From the NCBI RefSeq assembly GCF_002150035.1, contig NZ_NETS01000011.1, forward strand, positions 744,001 to 808,000: DNA of 64,000 nucleotides. Reading direction: 5' to 3'. The notes under the pieces were generated by a model. That model saw only the letters and a program-made list of their open reading frames with translations, did no database searches and was not told the DNA's origin. Shown here in pieces: positions 51,926-59,858 of this stretch. This stretch comes from Leptospira venezuelensis. Lineage in GTDB: Bacteria; Spirochaetota; Leptospiria; Leptospirales; Leptospiraceae. How positions within the stretch are numbered: position 1 is the first letter of the stretch; every line of letters starts with the position of its first letter. A program made the position numbers and the translations under genes.

Positions 51926-52821
51926 CCCTCGGAGAGTTCTTTCGCAAGCTCTTTGAAAGAAGAATAATTCGAATCTTCAGAGAGTAATAAAAAGGCTGCC
52001 TTTTTTAAATTTGCGGAAAGTAAAGATGCTTCCGAATTAGTTTTGGCCAATTCTTCCAAATTCGATTTAAAACTTAAAAGATGTCTTTTAGCAGAAGCCT
52101 GATCCTTTGTCGAAACCGCTTTTTTAAGCTCTTTCCAGGATTGGGTGGCCTTATTTCCTGAAACAATATCCTTAGGGGTTCTGCCGAATTCTCCACTCAG
52201 GTCCCAAACTTTTTTATAAGGGTGGTTCTTCTCCAGAAATTTATAATATTCGGAAGAAGGTTTGAATGTGTTCGGTTTTGCTTTTGAGATCAATTCCTTG
52301 TCCAGTCCACATTCAGCAAATACACCTTTTGTTAATGATTCTTTGGAAATGGACTGAATTTCTATCAGTTTAGAAACCGATTCAGAAGCTTCTGGAATAT
52401 TCCCTTTTTTGCATGCGGAAATTGCAGTTTTATACAAAACTTCTTCCTGGTCCGCGAGAGCTGACTTTTCAGAATCCAATTTTAAGGAAGAAGTGAATGC
52501 TAGTTCCCTATAGAGTGGATCGTTCGGATCTGAATTTTTTGCCCTGACTGCATATTCCCAAGCAGACTGATTTTCTCCTAAAGAATCGTATAAAATGGAT
52601 AAATTATAACAAGCGAGTCCCCTATCTTTTCTCAGGGATCTACAGGAAGATTTTAATAAATCTAGAGAAGATTTTCTTTCTTCTTCTGTTCCGTAAAAAT
52701 CTAGAATTGCCTGCTCTTGTATGAGTTCCGACCCGAATCTTCCCCCACCTGGGACGGAAACAGAAGTGCAGTAAAAAGTTCCCACAAAGCAGAAAAAAGG
52801 AAGAATACAGAACTTTTCCAA
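51907..52821 (-). CDS. Hypothetical exported TPR-like protein
   Basis: A protein of about 300 residues with TPR-like helices (LACYNLSILYDSLGENQSAWEYAVRAKNSDPNDPLYRELAFTSSLKLDS). The start is uncertain. The open frame extends to 53055, but that overlaps the S41 gene on the other strand. The TTG at 52821 gives a short export-type segment (EKFCILPFFCFVGTFYCTS) with a lipobox-like Cys. Function unknown; TPR repeats imply protein binding. The C-terminus is encoded by the flanking repeat. Confidence 0.6.
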   Translation of the reverse strand: MEKFCILPFFCFVGTFYCTSVSVPGGGRFGSELIQEQAILDFYGTEEERKSSLDLLKSSCRSLRKDRGLACYNLSILYDSLGENQSAWEYAVRAKNSDPNDPLYRELAFTSSLKLDSEKSALADQEEVLYKTAISACKKGNIPEASESVSKLIEIQSISKESLTKGVFAECGLDKELISKAKPNTFKPSSEYYKFLEKNHPYKKVWDLSGEFGRTPKDIVSGNKATQSWKELKKAVSTKDQASAKRHLLSFKSNLEELAKTNSEASLLSANLKKAAFLLLSEDSNYSSFKELAKELSEGETQRK

Positions 52822-52918
52822 AACTTTATAGAATGAGAGATTTCGGGGGAATAGATTGACAATGCTTGTTCGGGGTGGAAAATGATCGAAAATCAACCTT
52901 GCAAAAAGAGGACCCGAT

Positions 52919-54739
52919 TTGAAAAGCTTGAGATCCCTCTCCTTATCCTTTCTTTCAGTTATCTTATGTACGAGCATCTTCTTCTGCCAACCCTCTTCCG
53001 GAAATTCCAAGACCACGGCAGATTTCACTCTCAAAGATTTTGACAGCGTAGTCAAGACTGTTGAGGGAAACTATATAGATAAAAATATAGATAAAAACCG
53101 CGCCTATAAGGACGCAGCAGTTTTTGCTCTTCTATCTTTGCCTCATGGTCTTTATCTCTATCCGGAAAGTTATTTTACCGATCGAGAAAAATACGAAGAA
53201 TCAGATGATATTTTCCCAGGAAAATCTTTCAAACTTTCTCCTGAGGATAAATTTGTTCTATTCGATCCGGATTATAAAGAAGTAGAAAAAATCCGAGACA
53301 GAAAACTAAAAGAAGAGTCTAACAAACCTAAACTTTCAAATGATGAGGTTCTCAAGTTAGTTGAAAGGGAGAAGGTCCGCAAAAAAGTGCTCACAGCTAA
53401 ATGGGAGCAAACCAACTTCTCCAAAAAGGATTTTGATAGGGTCCTTGCCTACCTCGAAAAAAATCTGCAAAACTATACCACTCCTCCACTCAAAGATCCG
53501 TTTGGAGAAGAAGACGCTAAAGATAAAGAACCTTTTAGCATTAAGGATGTATATTTAGCTGCGGCAAACGGTTACCTTTCTTCCTTAGATCCTCATAGCC
53601 AAGTATTCCTAAAAGCTGCCTGGGAAGAATCCATGGCAAAAATCGAAGACGGAAGTTTCGAAGGAATTGGAGCAATCTTAAGCGGTGGCGGTAATAAGGA
53701 AGTTATCGTTGAAAATCCTCTAGAAGGAAGACCTGCTGTCACAGCAGGAGTTCGCGCCGGAGATGTAATCCTTGCAGTGGATGGAAAATCCACAAAAGGA
53801 ATGTTACTAGACAAAGTAGTAGAAAGGATCAAAGGAAAAAAAGGATCCAAAGTAGTTCTAACCATCCGCAGAAAAGGAGTGGCTGGAACTTTGGCTATCG
53901 AAGTGATCCGAGACACAATTGAGATCCGAAATATCACAAGCAAGTTGATAGACAATCATCCTTATATTGGATATATTAAGTTAACTGGTTTCGTAAAATC
54001 AGATCCGTCCGTTGATAAAGAATTCGTTCAACATTTCAAAGAATTAGAAAAACAATCTACTTCCAAAGGAACCAAACTGAAAGCGCTGGTTTTAGATCTA
54101 AGAAATAACCCAGGAGGTTATTTGGATCTAGCAATTGATCTTGCAGATATGTTTGTGACGAACGGGCTTATCGTTTCCGTAAAAAGCCCGAACAGAAGTC
54201 CTGAAGATTCTAACGCCGGCAAAAAAGATCTAACGGATCTACCTGTTGCAGTTCTAATAAATGCTAAGTCCGCTTCTGCTTCTGAGATTGTAGCTTCTGC
54301 ACTGAAACATCACGGTAGAGGTTTGATTCTTGGAGAAAGATCTTTTGGAAAAGCAACAGTTCAAAAACTACAAGAGTTAAGAGGGAACGGAGCTTATTAT
54401 ATTAAGCTGACTCAGTCCAGATATTATGCTCCTTCTGGAAATACGATCCAAGTAGTCGGAGTTAAACCTGATGTGGATGTTTCTTCCGAAGAAGATGGAA
54501 GTTTTCCTTTTCATTATCGCGAAGAGAATATGTGGAATCACCTTCCTGAACTGCCTTCTTCCGCTGAGGAAAAAAGCCATTTCGACGTGAAAAAATTAGA
54601 AGGTTGGGTCAAATCGAACGGACAAGCAGAGAAGTTCATACAAGAACATAAAAACGATCCGATCAAGCCTGACTTCCAATTGATCCGTTCCATAGATTAC
54701 GTAGATGCTCTTTTAAACACTGGCACAAAACGTAAGTAA
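52919..54739 (+). CDS. S41-family C-terminal processing peptidase
   Basis: A 606-residue secreted serine protease with a Ser/Lys catalytic pair. The N-terminus has a lipobox-like segment (LCTSIFFCQPSSG), so it is probably anchored. The PDZ domain (about 250-325) reads GIGAILSGGGNKEVIVENPLEGRPAVTAGVRAGDVILAVDGKSTKGMLL. The catalytic core includes LVLDLRNNPGGYLDLAIDLADMFV, then LINAKSASASEIVASALKHHGRGLILGERSFGKATVQ, with Ser in SASASE and Lys in SFGKAT. An N-terminal helical region of about 220 residues is larger than in CtpA. The TTG start follows AGAGGA by 6 bases. It may be transcribed with nadB. Confidence 0.92.
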   Translation: MKSLRSLSLSFLSVILCTSIFFCQPSSGNSKTTADFTLKDFDSVVKTVEGNYIDKNIDKNRAYKDAAVFALLSLPHGLYLYPESYFTDREKYEESDDIFPGKSFKLSPEDKFVLFDPDYKEVEKIRDRKLKEESNKPKLSNDEVLKLVEREKVRKKVLTAKWEQTNFSKKDFDRVLAYLEKNLQNYTTPPLKDPFGEEDAKDKEPFSIKDVYLAAANGYLSSLDPHSQVFLKAAWEESMAKIEDGSFEGIGAILSGGGNKEVIVENPLEGRPAVTAGVRAGDVILAVDGKSTKGMLLDKVVERIKGKKGSKVVLTIRRKGVAGTLAIEVIRDTIEIRNITSKLIDNHPYIGYIKLTGFVKSDPSVDKEFVQHFKELEKQSTSKGTKLKALVLDLRNNPGGYLDLAIDLADMFVTNGLIVSVKSPNRSPEDSNAGKKDLTDLPVAVLINAKSASASEIVASALKHHGRGLILGERSFGKATVQKLQELRGNGAYYIKLTQSRYYAPSGNTIQVVGVKPDVDVSSEEDGSFPFHYREENMWNHLPELPSSAEEKSHFDVKKLEGWVKSNGQAEKFIQEHKNDPIKPDFQLIRSIDYVDALLNTGTKRK

Positions 54740-54746
54740 TCTAATC

Positions 54747-54768
54747 TCGGCGGTGTGATAGCCGCCGA
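54747..54768 (+). other. Intercistronic hairpin before nadB
   Basis: TCGGCGG (54747-54753) pairs with CCGCCGA (54762-54768) with an 8-nt loop, in the 39-bp gap between the S41 gene and nadB and 11 bp before the nadB ATG. It is not followed by a T run, so it more likely affects translation or RNA stability than termination. Confidence 0.4.
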
Positions 54769-54778
54769 TTGTCTAAAA

Positions 54779-56395
54779 ATGCCAAGAATAAAAACCGATT
54801 TTTTAGTCATTGGGAGCGGTATTACCGGTCTTTTCCAAGCATTAAAACTTTCTAATGTTGGTCAGACAGTGATCGTGACCAAGAAGTCTGATTATGAGTC
54901 TAATACCAACTACGCACAGGGCGGGATCGCTTCCGTATTTGCGCAGGGAGACAAATTCGAGGATCATGTAAAAGACACCCTCGAATCCGGAGCAGGATTA
55001 TGTGATCCGGAAGCCGTTCGAGTTTTAGTTAAAGAAGGCCCCCCTTTAGTCAAAGAACTTTTAGAATACGGTGTTCCATTCAACCTGAACCAAGAGGGAG
55101 AATTCGATCTTCATAGAGAAGGTGGACATGGAACAAATCGAATTGTCCACGCTCATGACAGAACAGGTCACGAGATCGAAAAAACACTTCTACAAATCGT
55201 AAAACAAAATCCAAATATTCAAATATTAGAATACCATACTGTCGTAGATCTGATCACACCACACCATCTCAAAAAGAAGGGTTTAATCTGTTTTGGGGCA
55301 TATGTTCTTTCTAATCAAACCGAAGAGATCATTCCAATACTTGCTAAAAAAACGATCATTGCAAGCGGCGGAGCCGGACAGGTATATTCTCATACTACAA
55401 ACCCAAAAATTGCAACTGGTGATGGAGTTGCATGTGCCTATCGTGCAGGTGCAGAGATCAGGAATATGGAATTCTATCAGTTCCACCCTACTTCTCTCTA
55501 TCATGAAAAAGGAGATTCATTTCTAATCTCTGAAGCAGTGCGAGGGAAAGGTGCAGTATTACTCGGAATGGACGGAGAACCGTTCATGAAAAAATACCAT
55601 CCAATGGCTGATCTCGCTACTAGAGATATAGTTGCAAGAGCCATTGACGCAGAAATGAAGAAGTCAGGAGATCCTCATGTTTGGTTGGATATCTCACATA
55701 AACCTGCAGCCGAGATCAAGGAAGCATTTCCTTCTATCTATGCAAAATGTCTTGAATTAGGAATAGATATCACTACTGATCCGATCCCAGTTGTGCCTGC
55801 GGCCCATTTTATGTGCGGCGGGATCGCAACAGATCTTTGGGGAAAAACTCGAATAGAAAATCTTTTTGCCGCCGGAGAAGCTTCCTGTACTGGAGTTCAT
55901 GGTGGTAACCGCCTTGCATCCAATAGTTTATTAGAATGTCTTGTATTCTCTAATCGTATCGCAGAAGAAATCCGTAAAAATCCTCCAAACTTCCTACCTG
56001 AGCATGACCAGATCCCTGCTTGGGACAAGGAAGGTTTGGTAAATACGGAAGAATGGGTATTGATCTCTCATGATCTTTCAGAGATCAAAAATACAATGTC
56101 CAATTATGTGGGAATTGTCCGCTCTAATTTGCGCTTAGAAAGAGCAAAAAGAAGAATGGATCTGATCTACGCAGAGGTCAGAGACTATTATAACAGAACA
56201 ATAGTTACAAATCCTCTATTAGAACTTCGTAATTTGGTATTAGTAGCTGAATTGATTATTCGTTCTGCTCTTGCAAGACATGAAAGTAGAGGACTTCATT
56301 ACTCTACTGATTATCCGGAGAACAGATCCCCATCCAGGCATGATACAATTCTGATCAATGACCTGGTTCATGGAGATCTCCAGGCCCCGTTATAA
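54779..56395 (+). CDS. nadB: L-aspartate oxidase
   Basis: A 538-residue flavoenzyme that oxidises L-aspartate to iminoaspartate, first step of de novo NAD synthesis. FLVIGSGITGLFQALKLS (about 8-25) is the FAD fingerprint. NYAQGGIASVFAQGD near 48-62, REGGHGTNRIVHAHDRTGHEIEKTL (about 120-144), FHPTSLYHEKGDSFLISEAVRGKGAVLLG (about 236-264), and the C-terminal NLRLERAKRRMDLIYAEV fit NadB rather than succinate dehydrogenase. I use the ATG at 54779 over the GTG at 54755 because the flavin motif follows at the usual distance. No nadA or nadC is nearby. Confidence 0.93.
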   Translation: MPRIKTDFLVIGSGITGLFQALKLSNVGQTVIVTKKSDYESNTNYAQGGIASVFAQGDKFEDHVKDTLESGAGLCDPEAVRVLVKEGPPLVKELLEYGVPFNLNQEGEFDLHREGGHGTNRIVHAHDRTGHEIEKTLLQIVKQNPNIQILEYHTVVDLITPHHLKKKGLICFGAYVLSNQTEEIIPILAKKTIIASGGAGQVYSHTTNPKIATGDGVACAYRAGAEIRNMEFYQFHPTSLYHEKGDSFLISEAVRGKGAVLLGMDGEPFMKKYHPMADLATRDIVARAIDAEMKKSGDPHVWLDISHKPAAEIKEAFPSIYAKCLELGIDITTDPIPVVPAAHFMCGGIATDLWGKTRIENLFAAGEASCTGVHGGNRLASNSLLECLVFSNRIAEEIRKNPPNFLPEHDQIPAWDKEGLVNTEEWVLISHDLSEIKNTMSNYVGIVRSNLRLERAKRRMDLIYAEVRDYYNRTIVTNPLLELRNLVLVAELIIRSALARHESRGLHYSTDYPENRSPSRHDTILINDLVHGDLQAPL

Positions 56396-56400
56396 TATTT

Positions 56401-56520
56401 TCACGCAGAGGCGCTGAGACACAGAGTTTTTGATTTACTATTCCAAAATCAACCCTCGGCGACTTTGCGTCTCCGCGTGTAAAAATACTCTGCGTCTCTA
56501 TTAAACTCTGCGTCTTATCT
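56401..56520. repeat. Intergenic repeat element copy 4
   Basis: Between the convergent nadB and DUF1566 lipoprotein genes. The left arm is TCACGCAGAGGCGCTGAGAC (56401-56420), and the right arm is CTTTGCGTCTCCGCGTG (56463-56479), CTCTGCGTCTCT (56488-56499) and CTCTGCGTCT (56506-56515). The dyad core seen in other copies is absent. The right end joins the stop codon of the lipoprotein gene. Confidence 0.5.
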
Positions 56521-57201
56521 TACACAGCGAACAAAGTATCTGCTGGTTTTGCTATAAGACTCATCGTCTCCGAATTTGTCTCTGGTAAAGGATACCGCCC
56601 TAGCTGTCTTACCACCGACATCTTGTTCGTTAGATGTTGAACTCCAATAGTATGACTCTATCGTATCAGGAAATTTCAAAAGCATGAAGTTACGGCTATT
56701 AGAGCTTAAATATTTTAACTCTAAGAAACTAGCTACTCTCCAATCTGTATGACCTCCTGTGTTATCATTCGCACAAGAATCATATGCTTCTGAAGTACCG
56801 GGGATACCTATCGGCGATACTGTCGTAAGTGTTTGAGGAATTCCTAAAGTATTACAAGAACTCAGATCTACACTACAATATTGTAATTCTTTCGCTCCAA
56901 AGGAACTTGGATTTGCTAAAGTTCCACTTGCTCCTCTACAACTAAAACTAGTCGCTGTTCCGCTGAACTCTTGGCCTTGGCTACATGTCTTCCACATCAG
57001 ACCGCTCGTTGCATCCGTTGTTGTTCCATCTCCATTATTAGTGAAACTTTGGAAGAACAGTGCTCCCGCTATTAAATCACTTTCATCTTCTTCTCTGAAG
57101 CCATAAGGACTACGATCTAATTTCTCTTCACAACCCATCGCAAGTAGACTAAACGCGAATAAGGTGAATAAGGATCTTATTATATAATATACTTTTCTCA
57201 T
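56515..57201 (-). CDS. DUF1566 (Lcl C-terminal domain) lipoprotein, copy A
   Basis: A 228-residue predicted lipoprotein (YIIRSLFTLFAFSLLAMGCEEK, lipobox AMGC). The mature protein has a DUF1566-type domain: TNNGDGTTTDATSGLMWKTCSQGQ (about 54-77), HTDWRVASFLELKYL (about 151-165), and SYYWSSTSNEQ with FVRCVR at the end. Six cysteines probably form disulfides. The protein is identical in sequence to copy B at 59162-59848, although the genes differ at nine synonymous bases. It follows an Omp85-type barrel gene by 10 bp and is probably co-transcribed with it. DUF1566 domains occur in surface and adhesin-like proteins, but no function is set. Confidence 0.85.
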   Translation of the reverse strand: MRKVYYIIRSLFTLFAFSLLAMGCEEKLDRSPYGFREEDESDLIAGALFFQSFTNNGDGTTTDATSGLMWKTCSQGQEFSGTATSFSCRGASGTLANPSSFGAKELQYCSVDLSSCNTLGIPQTLTTVSPIGIPGTSEAYDSCANDNTGGHTDWRVASFLELKYLSSNSRNFMLLKFPDTIESYYWSSTSNEQDVGGKTARAVSFTRDKFGDDESYSKTSRYFVRCVR

Positions 57202-57211
57202 TTCTTTTTCC

Positions 57212-58729
57212 TTAGAACGCGTGGCTGAAGTTTACGAATAATTGTTCGTCTTCTCTAGATTTTGCCCAGTCGATCATGATGATTGTAGCCATATTCCATG
57301 CGATCCTAAGTCCTAGACCATGTGAATATTTATAATCCTTGGTTCCGACTTTATGTTCGTCATCCCAGACTCGTCCAAAGTCCATAAAAGGAACTAGGTT
57401 GAATGCGAAGTATTCATCACCGACACGTAAGGATCCGAATTTCCATCTTACCTCGATATTACCCCAACCCATCATTCTTCCTACGAAACGGTCTTGTTTG
57501 TAACCGCGGATGGTACGAATACCTCCAAGTCCTCCAATTAAACCTTCCGTTCCCCACATGTTTCTATATTCGAAGAATGGAACGTCTCCTTCAGACAAAC
57601 CTGCTCCGAAGCGAGAAGCAATAACAAGTTTTTCGAAAGCTTTAGGAAACGGGCTCCAGAAAAATTTCCCTTGTGCAAAATATTTTTGGAAATTGAAATC
57701 CGAACCAAATGTCTTGCTGTTTTTCTCAAAGGTTCCTTCTAAGAATACACCACTGTTCGGATCAGGTTCGAAGTCACGAGTATCATATACCAATGCAAGA
57801 CGAACTGCATTTACATAACCACCATGATAACCTAAGATCTTTCCAGCTTGTGCATCTTCGGTCAAACGGGTTTTAGCGTTAGGCACATTTGCTCCGTAGT
57901 CCATACCGAGAACTGGATCATATCCCGGCGCTTTCCTTCCATCAAAGGTTCTGATAATATTTTCGGAAGCTTTGATCCCGGCGACCACACGAACCGTTCC
58001 ACCAAAGAAAGATCGTTCCGTACTCAGGTTGATCATAGGAGTTTCTATGATATATCCGTTATACATTTTGTTTGTAACAACGAAACCTGGCTGGCTTGGA
58101 ACTCCGTAATAGGTATTTCCTCCAAAGGAAACCGGATCCTGAGGACCTCCTGGTCTATAATAACTGAAGTTTTTACTTTGATCCGCAAAAGTTGCGTTAT
58201 TAACGTAATCTCCACCGGGCTGGTTTCGATCGTAATAACTCAAAGTTTTTAGGGAACCTTCACCTATTCCAAAATAAAGAGTGGTTGGTGTGATTGTTAG
58301 GAATGCATCTGCACGAAGGCGCCATTGCGTATTTGCAATAAATGGCATATCCAAACTAAGCTGATGATATTGAGCATTCTTACTAGTATTAAAATACTGC
58401 GCAAAAAATCTTACTCTATACGGAGTATAATCAAATAACGGATCTGTTTTTAGACCGTTATTATATGCATAAGCACGAACACCAAAACCAACACCCTCGA
58501 GAGGATCAGAATTGATTAGAGGAAGTCCAGTAGGATACCAACCTTCCCGTTTAACTGCTAAGTCTTTTGCACAAAGCTGTTTAGAAGAATCCATATGAAA
58601 CGGTAAATTTTTACGAGCAGGTGGCTTCTCGCATCCCGGTTCTGGAATATAATCATCGGCGCTTAATTCTAGAACGCCTCCCACAAAACAAATCGCTAGC
58701 ACCAGCGATTTAATTTTCTTAATCCTCAT
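57212..58729 (-). CDS. Omp85/BamA-type outer-membrane barrel protein, copy A
   Basis: A 505-residue protein with a signal peptide (SLVLAICFVGGVLELSADD) and no recognisable POTRA repeats. The last half resembles the surface-antigen barrel of the BamA/TamA family: RMMGWGNIEVRWKFGSLRVGDEYFAFNLVPFMDFGRVWDDEH and the terminal LFVNFSHAF, ending in an aromatic residue. GGIRTIRGYKQDRFVGRM is like the conserved loop-6 VRGY region. Its short length and missing POTRA domains set it apart from BamA; a surface porin or secretion channel is possible. The paralogue at 59859 is about 60% identical by eye. It heads a two-gene unit with the downstream DUF1566 gene. Confidence 0.8.
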   Translation of the reverse strand: MRIKKIKSLVLAICFVGGVLELSADDYIPEPGCEKPPARKNLPFHMDSSKQLCAKDLAVKREGWYPTGLPLINSDPLEGVGFGVRAYAYNNGLKTDPLFDYTPYRVRFFAQYFNTSKNAQYHQLSLDMPFIANTQWRLRADAFLTITPTTLYFGIGEGSLKTLSYYDRNQPGGDYVNNATFADQSKNFSYYRPGGPQDPVSFGGNTYYGVPSQPGFVVTNKMYNGYIIETPMINLSTERSFFGGTVRVVAGIKASENIIRTFDGRKAPGYDPVLGMDYGANVPNAKTRLTEDAQAGKILGYHGGYVNAVRLALVYDTRDFEPDPNSGVFLEGTFEKNSKTFGSDFNFQKYFAQGKFFWSPFPKAFEKLVIASRFGAGLSEGDVPFFEYRNMWGTEGLIGGLGGIRTIRGYKQDRFVGRMMGWGNIEVRWKFGSLRVGDEYFAFNLVPFMDFGRVWDDEHKVGTKDYKYSHGLGLRIAWNMATIIMIDWAKSREDEQLFVNFSHAF

Positions 58730-59161
58730 GTATACCCCGGATTTAAGATTTTAAGTTCGTTAGTTATTGAAGTTATAAGAGCTTATGTCAATTGAAAATT
58801 TCGAATTAGAGCTTTAGTGACCCCGTTCATCACGCAAAAGTTCCCTTTCATCACAGTAGTAATAAAAAAAATAGCAGCATACATTAGAAAAACACGATTT
58901 CGACCCAGATATAAGAGAGATATAAGTGAACTCTCGTTTAAGTCATATAAAGAAGTGGAGAAGGTAAATTAGAACATTAATGATTTTTAATATTAAATAA
59001 GACTCACAGAGTTATGGAGCCACCGAGTTCTTTCACACAGAGACACAAAGGCACGAAGACCATAAAGCAGGAAGAGCAAATGTAGGATTTCCTACAAAAT
59101 ACTCCTCTGAATCTCCGTGACTCTGTGTGAAAACTCCCTGTGTTTCTATTAACTCTGCGTC
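58730..59161. other. Non-coding gap between the two Omp85-DUF1566 cassettes
   Basis: About 430 bp without a supported gene. The left 270 bp is AT-rich and holds the likely promoter for barrel gene A (transcribed left). From 59003 on it consists of repeat element copy 5. Confidence 0.5.
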
Positions 59162-59167
59162 TTATCT
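59003..59167. repeat. Intergenic repeat element copy 5
   Basis: Left arms CTCACAGAGTTATGGAGCCAC (59003-59022) and CACACAGAGACACAAAGGCACG (from 59034) face right arms CTCTGAATCTCCGTGACTCTG (from 59105) and CTCTGCGTCTTATCT (59153-59167). The centre is the perfect dyad TGTAGGA TT TCCTACA (59081-59096). It ends at the stop codon of DUF1566 copy B, the same junction as copy 4 with DUF1566 copy A. Confidence 0.5.
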
Positions 59168-59848
59168 TACACAGCGAACAAAGTATCTGCTGGTTTTGCT
59201 ATAAGACTCATCGTCTCCGAATTTGTCTCTGGTAAAGGATACCGCCCTAGCTGTCTTACCACCGACATCTTGTTCGTTAGATGTTGAACTCCAATAGTAT
59301 GACTCTATCGTATCGGGAAATTTCAAAAGCATGAAGTTACGGCTATTAGAGCTTAAATATTTTAACTCTAAGAAACTAGCTACTCTCCAATCTGTATGAC
59401 CTCCTGTGTTATCATTCGCACAAGAATCATATGCTTCTGAAGTACCGGGGATACCTATCGGCGATACTGTCGTTAGTGTTTGAGGAATTCCTAAGGTATT
59501 ACAAGAACTCAGATCTACACTACAATATTGTAATTCTTTCGCTCCAAAGGAACTTGGATTTGCTAAAGTTCCACTTGCGCCTCTACAACTAAAGCTAGTC
59601 GCTGTTCCGCTGAACTCTTGGCCTTGGCTACATGTCTTCCACATCAGACCACTCGTTGCATCCGTTGTTGTTCCATCTCCATTATTAGTGAAACTTTGGA
59701 AGAACAATGCTCCCGCTATTAAATCACTTTCATCTTCTTCTCTGAAGCCATAAGGACTACGATCTAATTTCTCTTCGCAACCCATCGCAAGTAGGCTAAA
59801 CGCGAATAAGGTGAATAAGGATCTTATTATATAATATACTTTTCTCAT
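59162..59848 (-). CDS. DUF1566 lipoprotein, copy B (identical protein)
   Basis: A second gene for the same 228-residue lipoprotein as copy A. I count nine base differences, all silent, in 687 bases, so the encoded proteins are identical. The 3' end lies next to repeat element copy 5, as copy A's does with copy 4. It follows barrel gene B by 10 bp. The lack of any amino-acid change between copies, while the partner barrel genes differ widely, points to recent gene conversion or strong selection on the lipoprotein. Confidence 0.85.
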   Translation of the reverse strand: MRKVYYIIRSLFTLFAFSLLAMGCEEKLDRSPYGFREEDESDLIAGALFFQSFTNNGDGTTTDATSGLMWKTCSQGQEFSGTATSFSCRGASGTLANPSSFGAKELQYCSVDLSSCNTLGIPQTLTTVSPIGIPGTSEAYDSCANDNTGGHTDWRVASFLELKYLSSNSRNFMLLKFPDTIESYYWSSTSNEQDVGGKTARAVSFTRDKFGDDESYSKTSRYFVRCVR

Positions 59849-59858
59849 TTCTATTTCC

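Noticed and set aside
52822..53055. N-terminal extension of the TPR-like protein into the S41 gene
   Set aside because: It overlaps the S41 gene's signal region on the other strand. The extra residues do not resemble a protein N-terminus.
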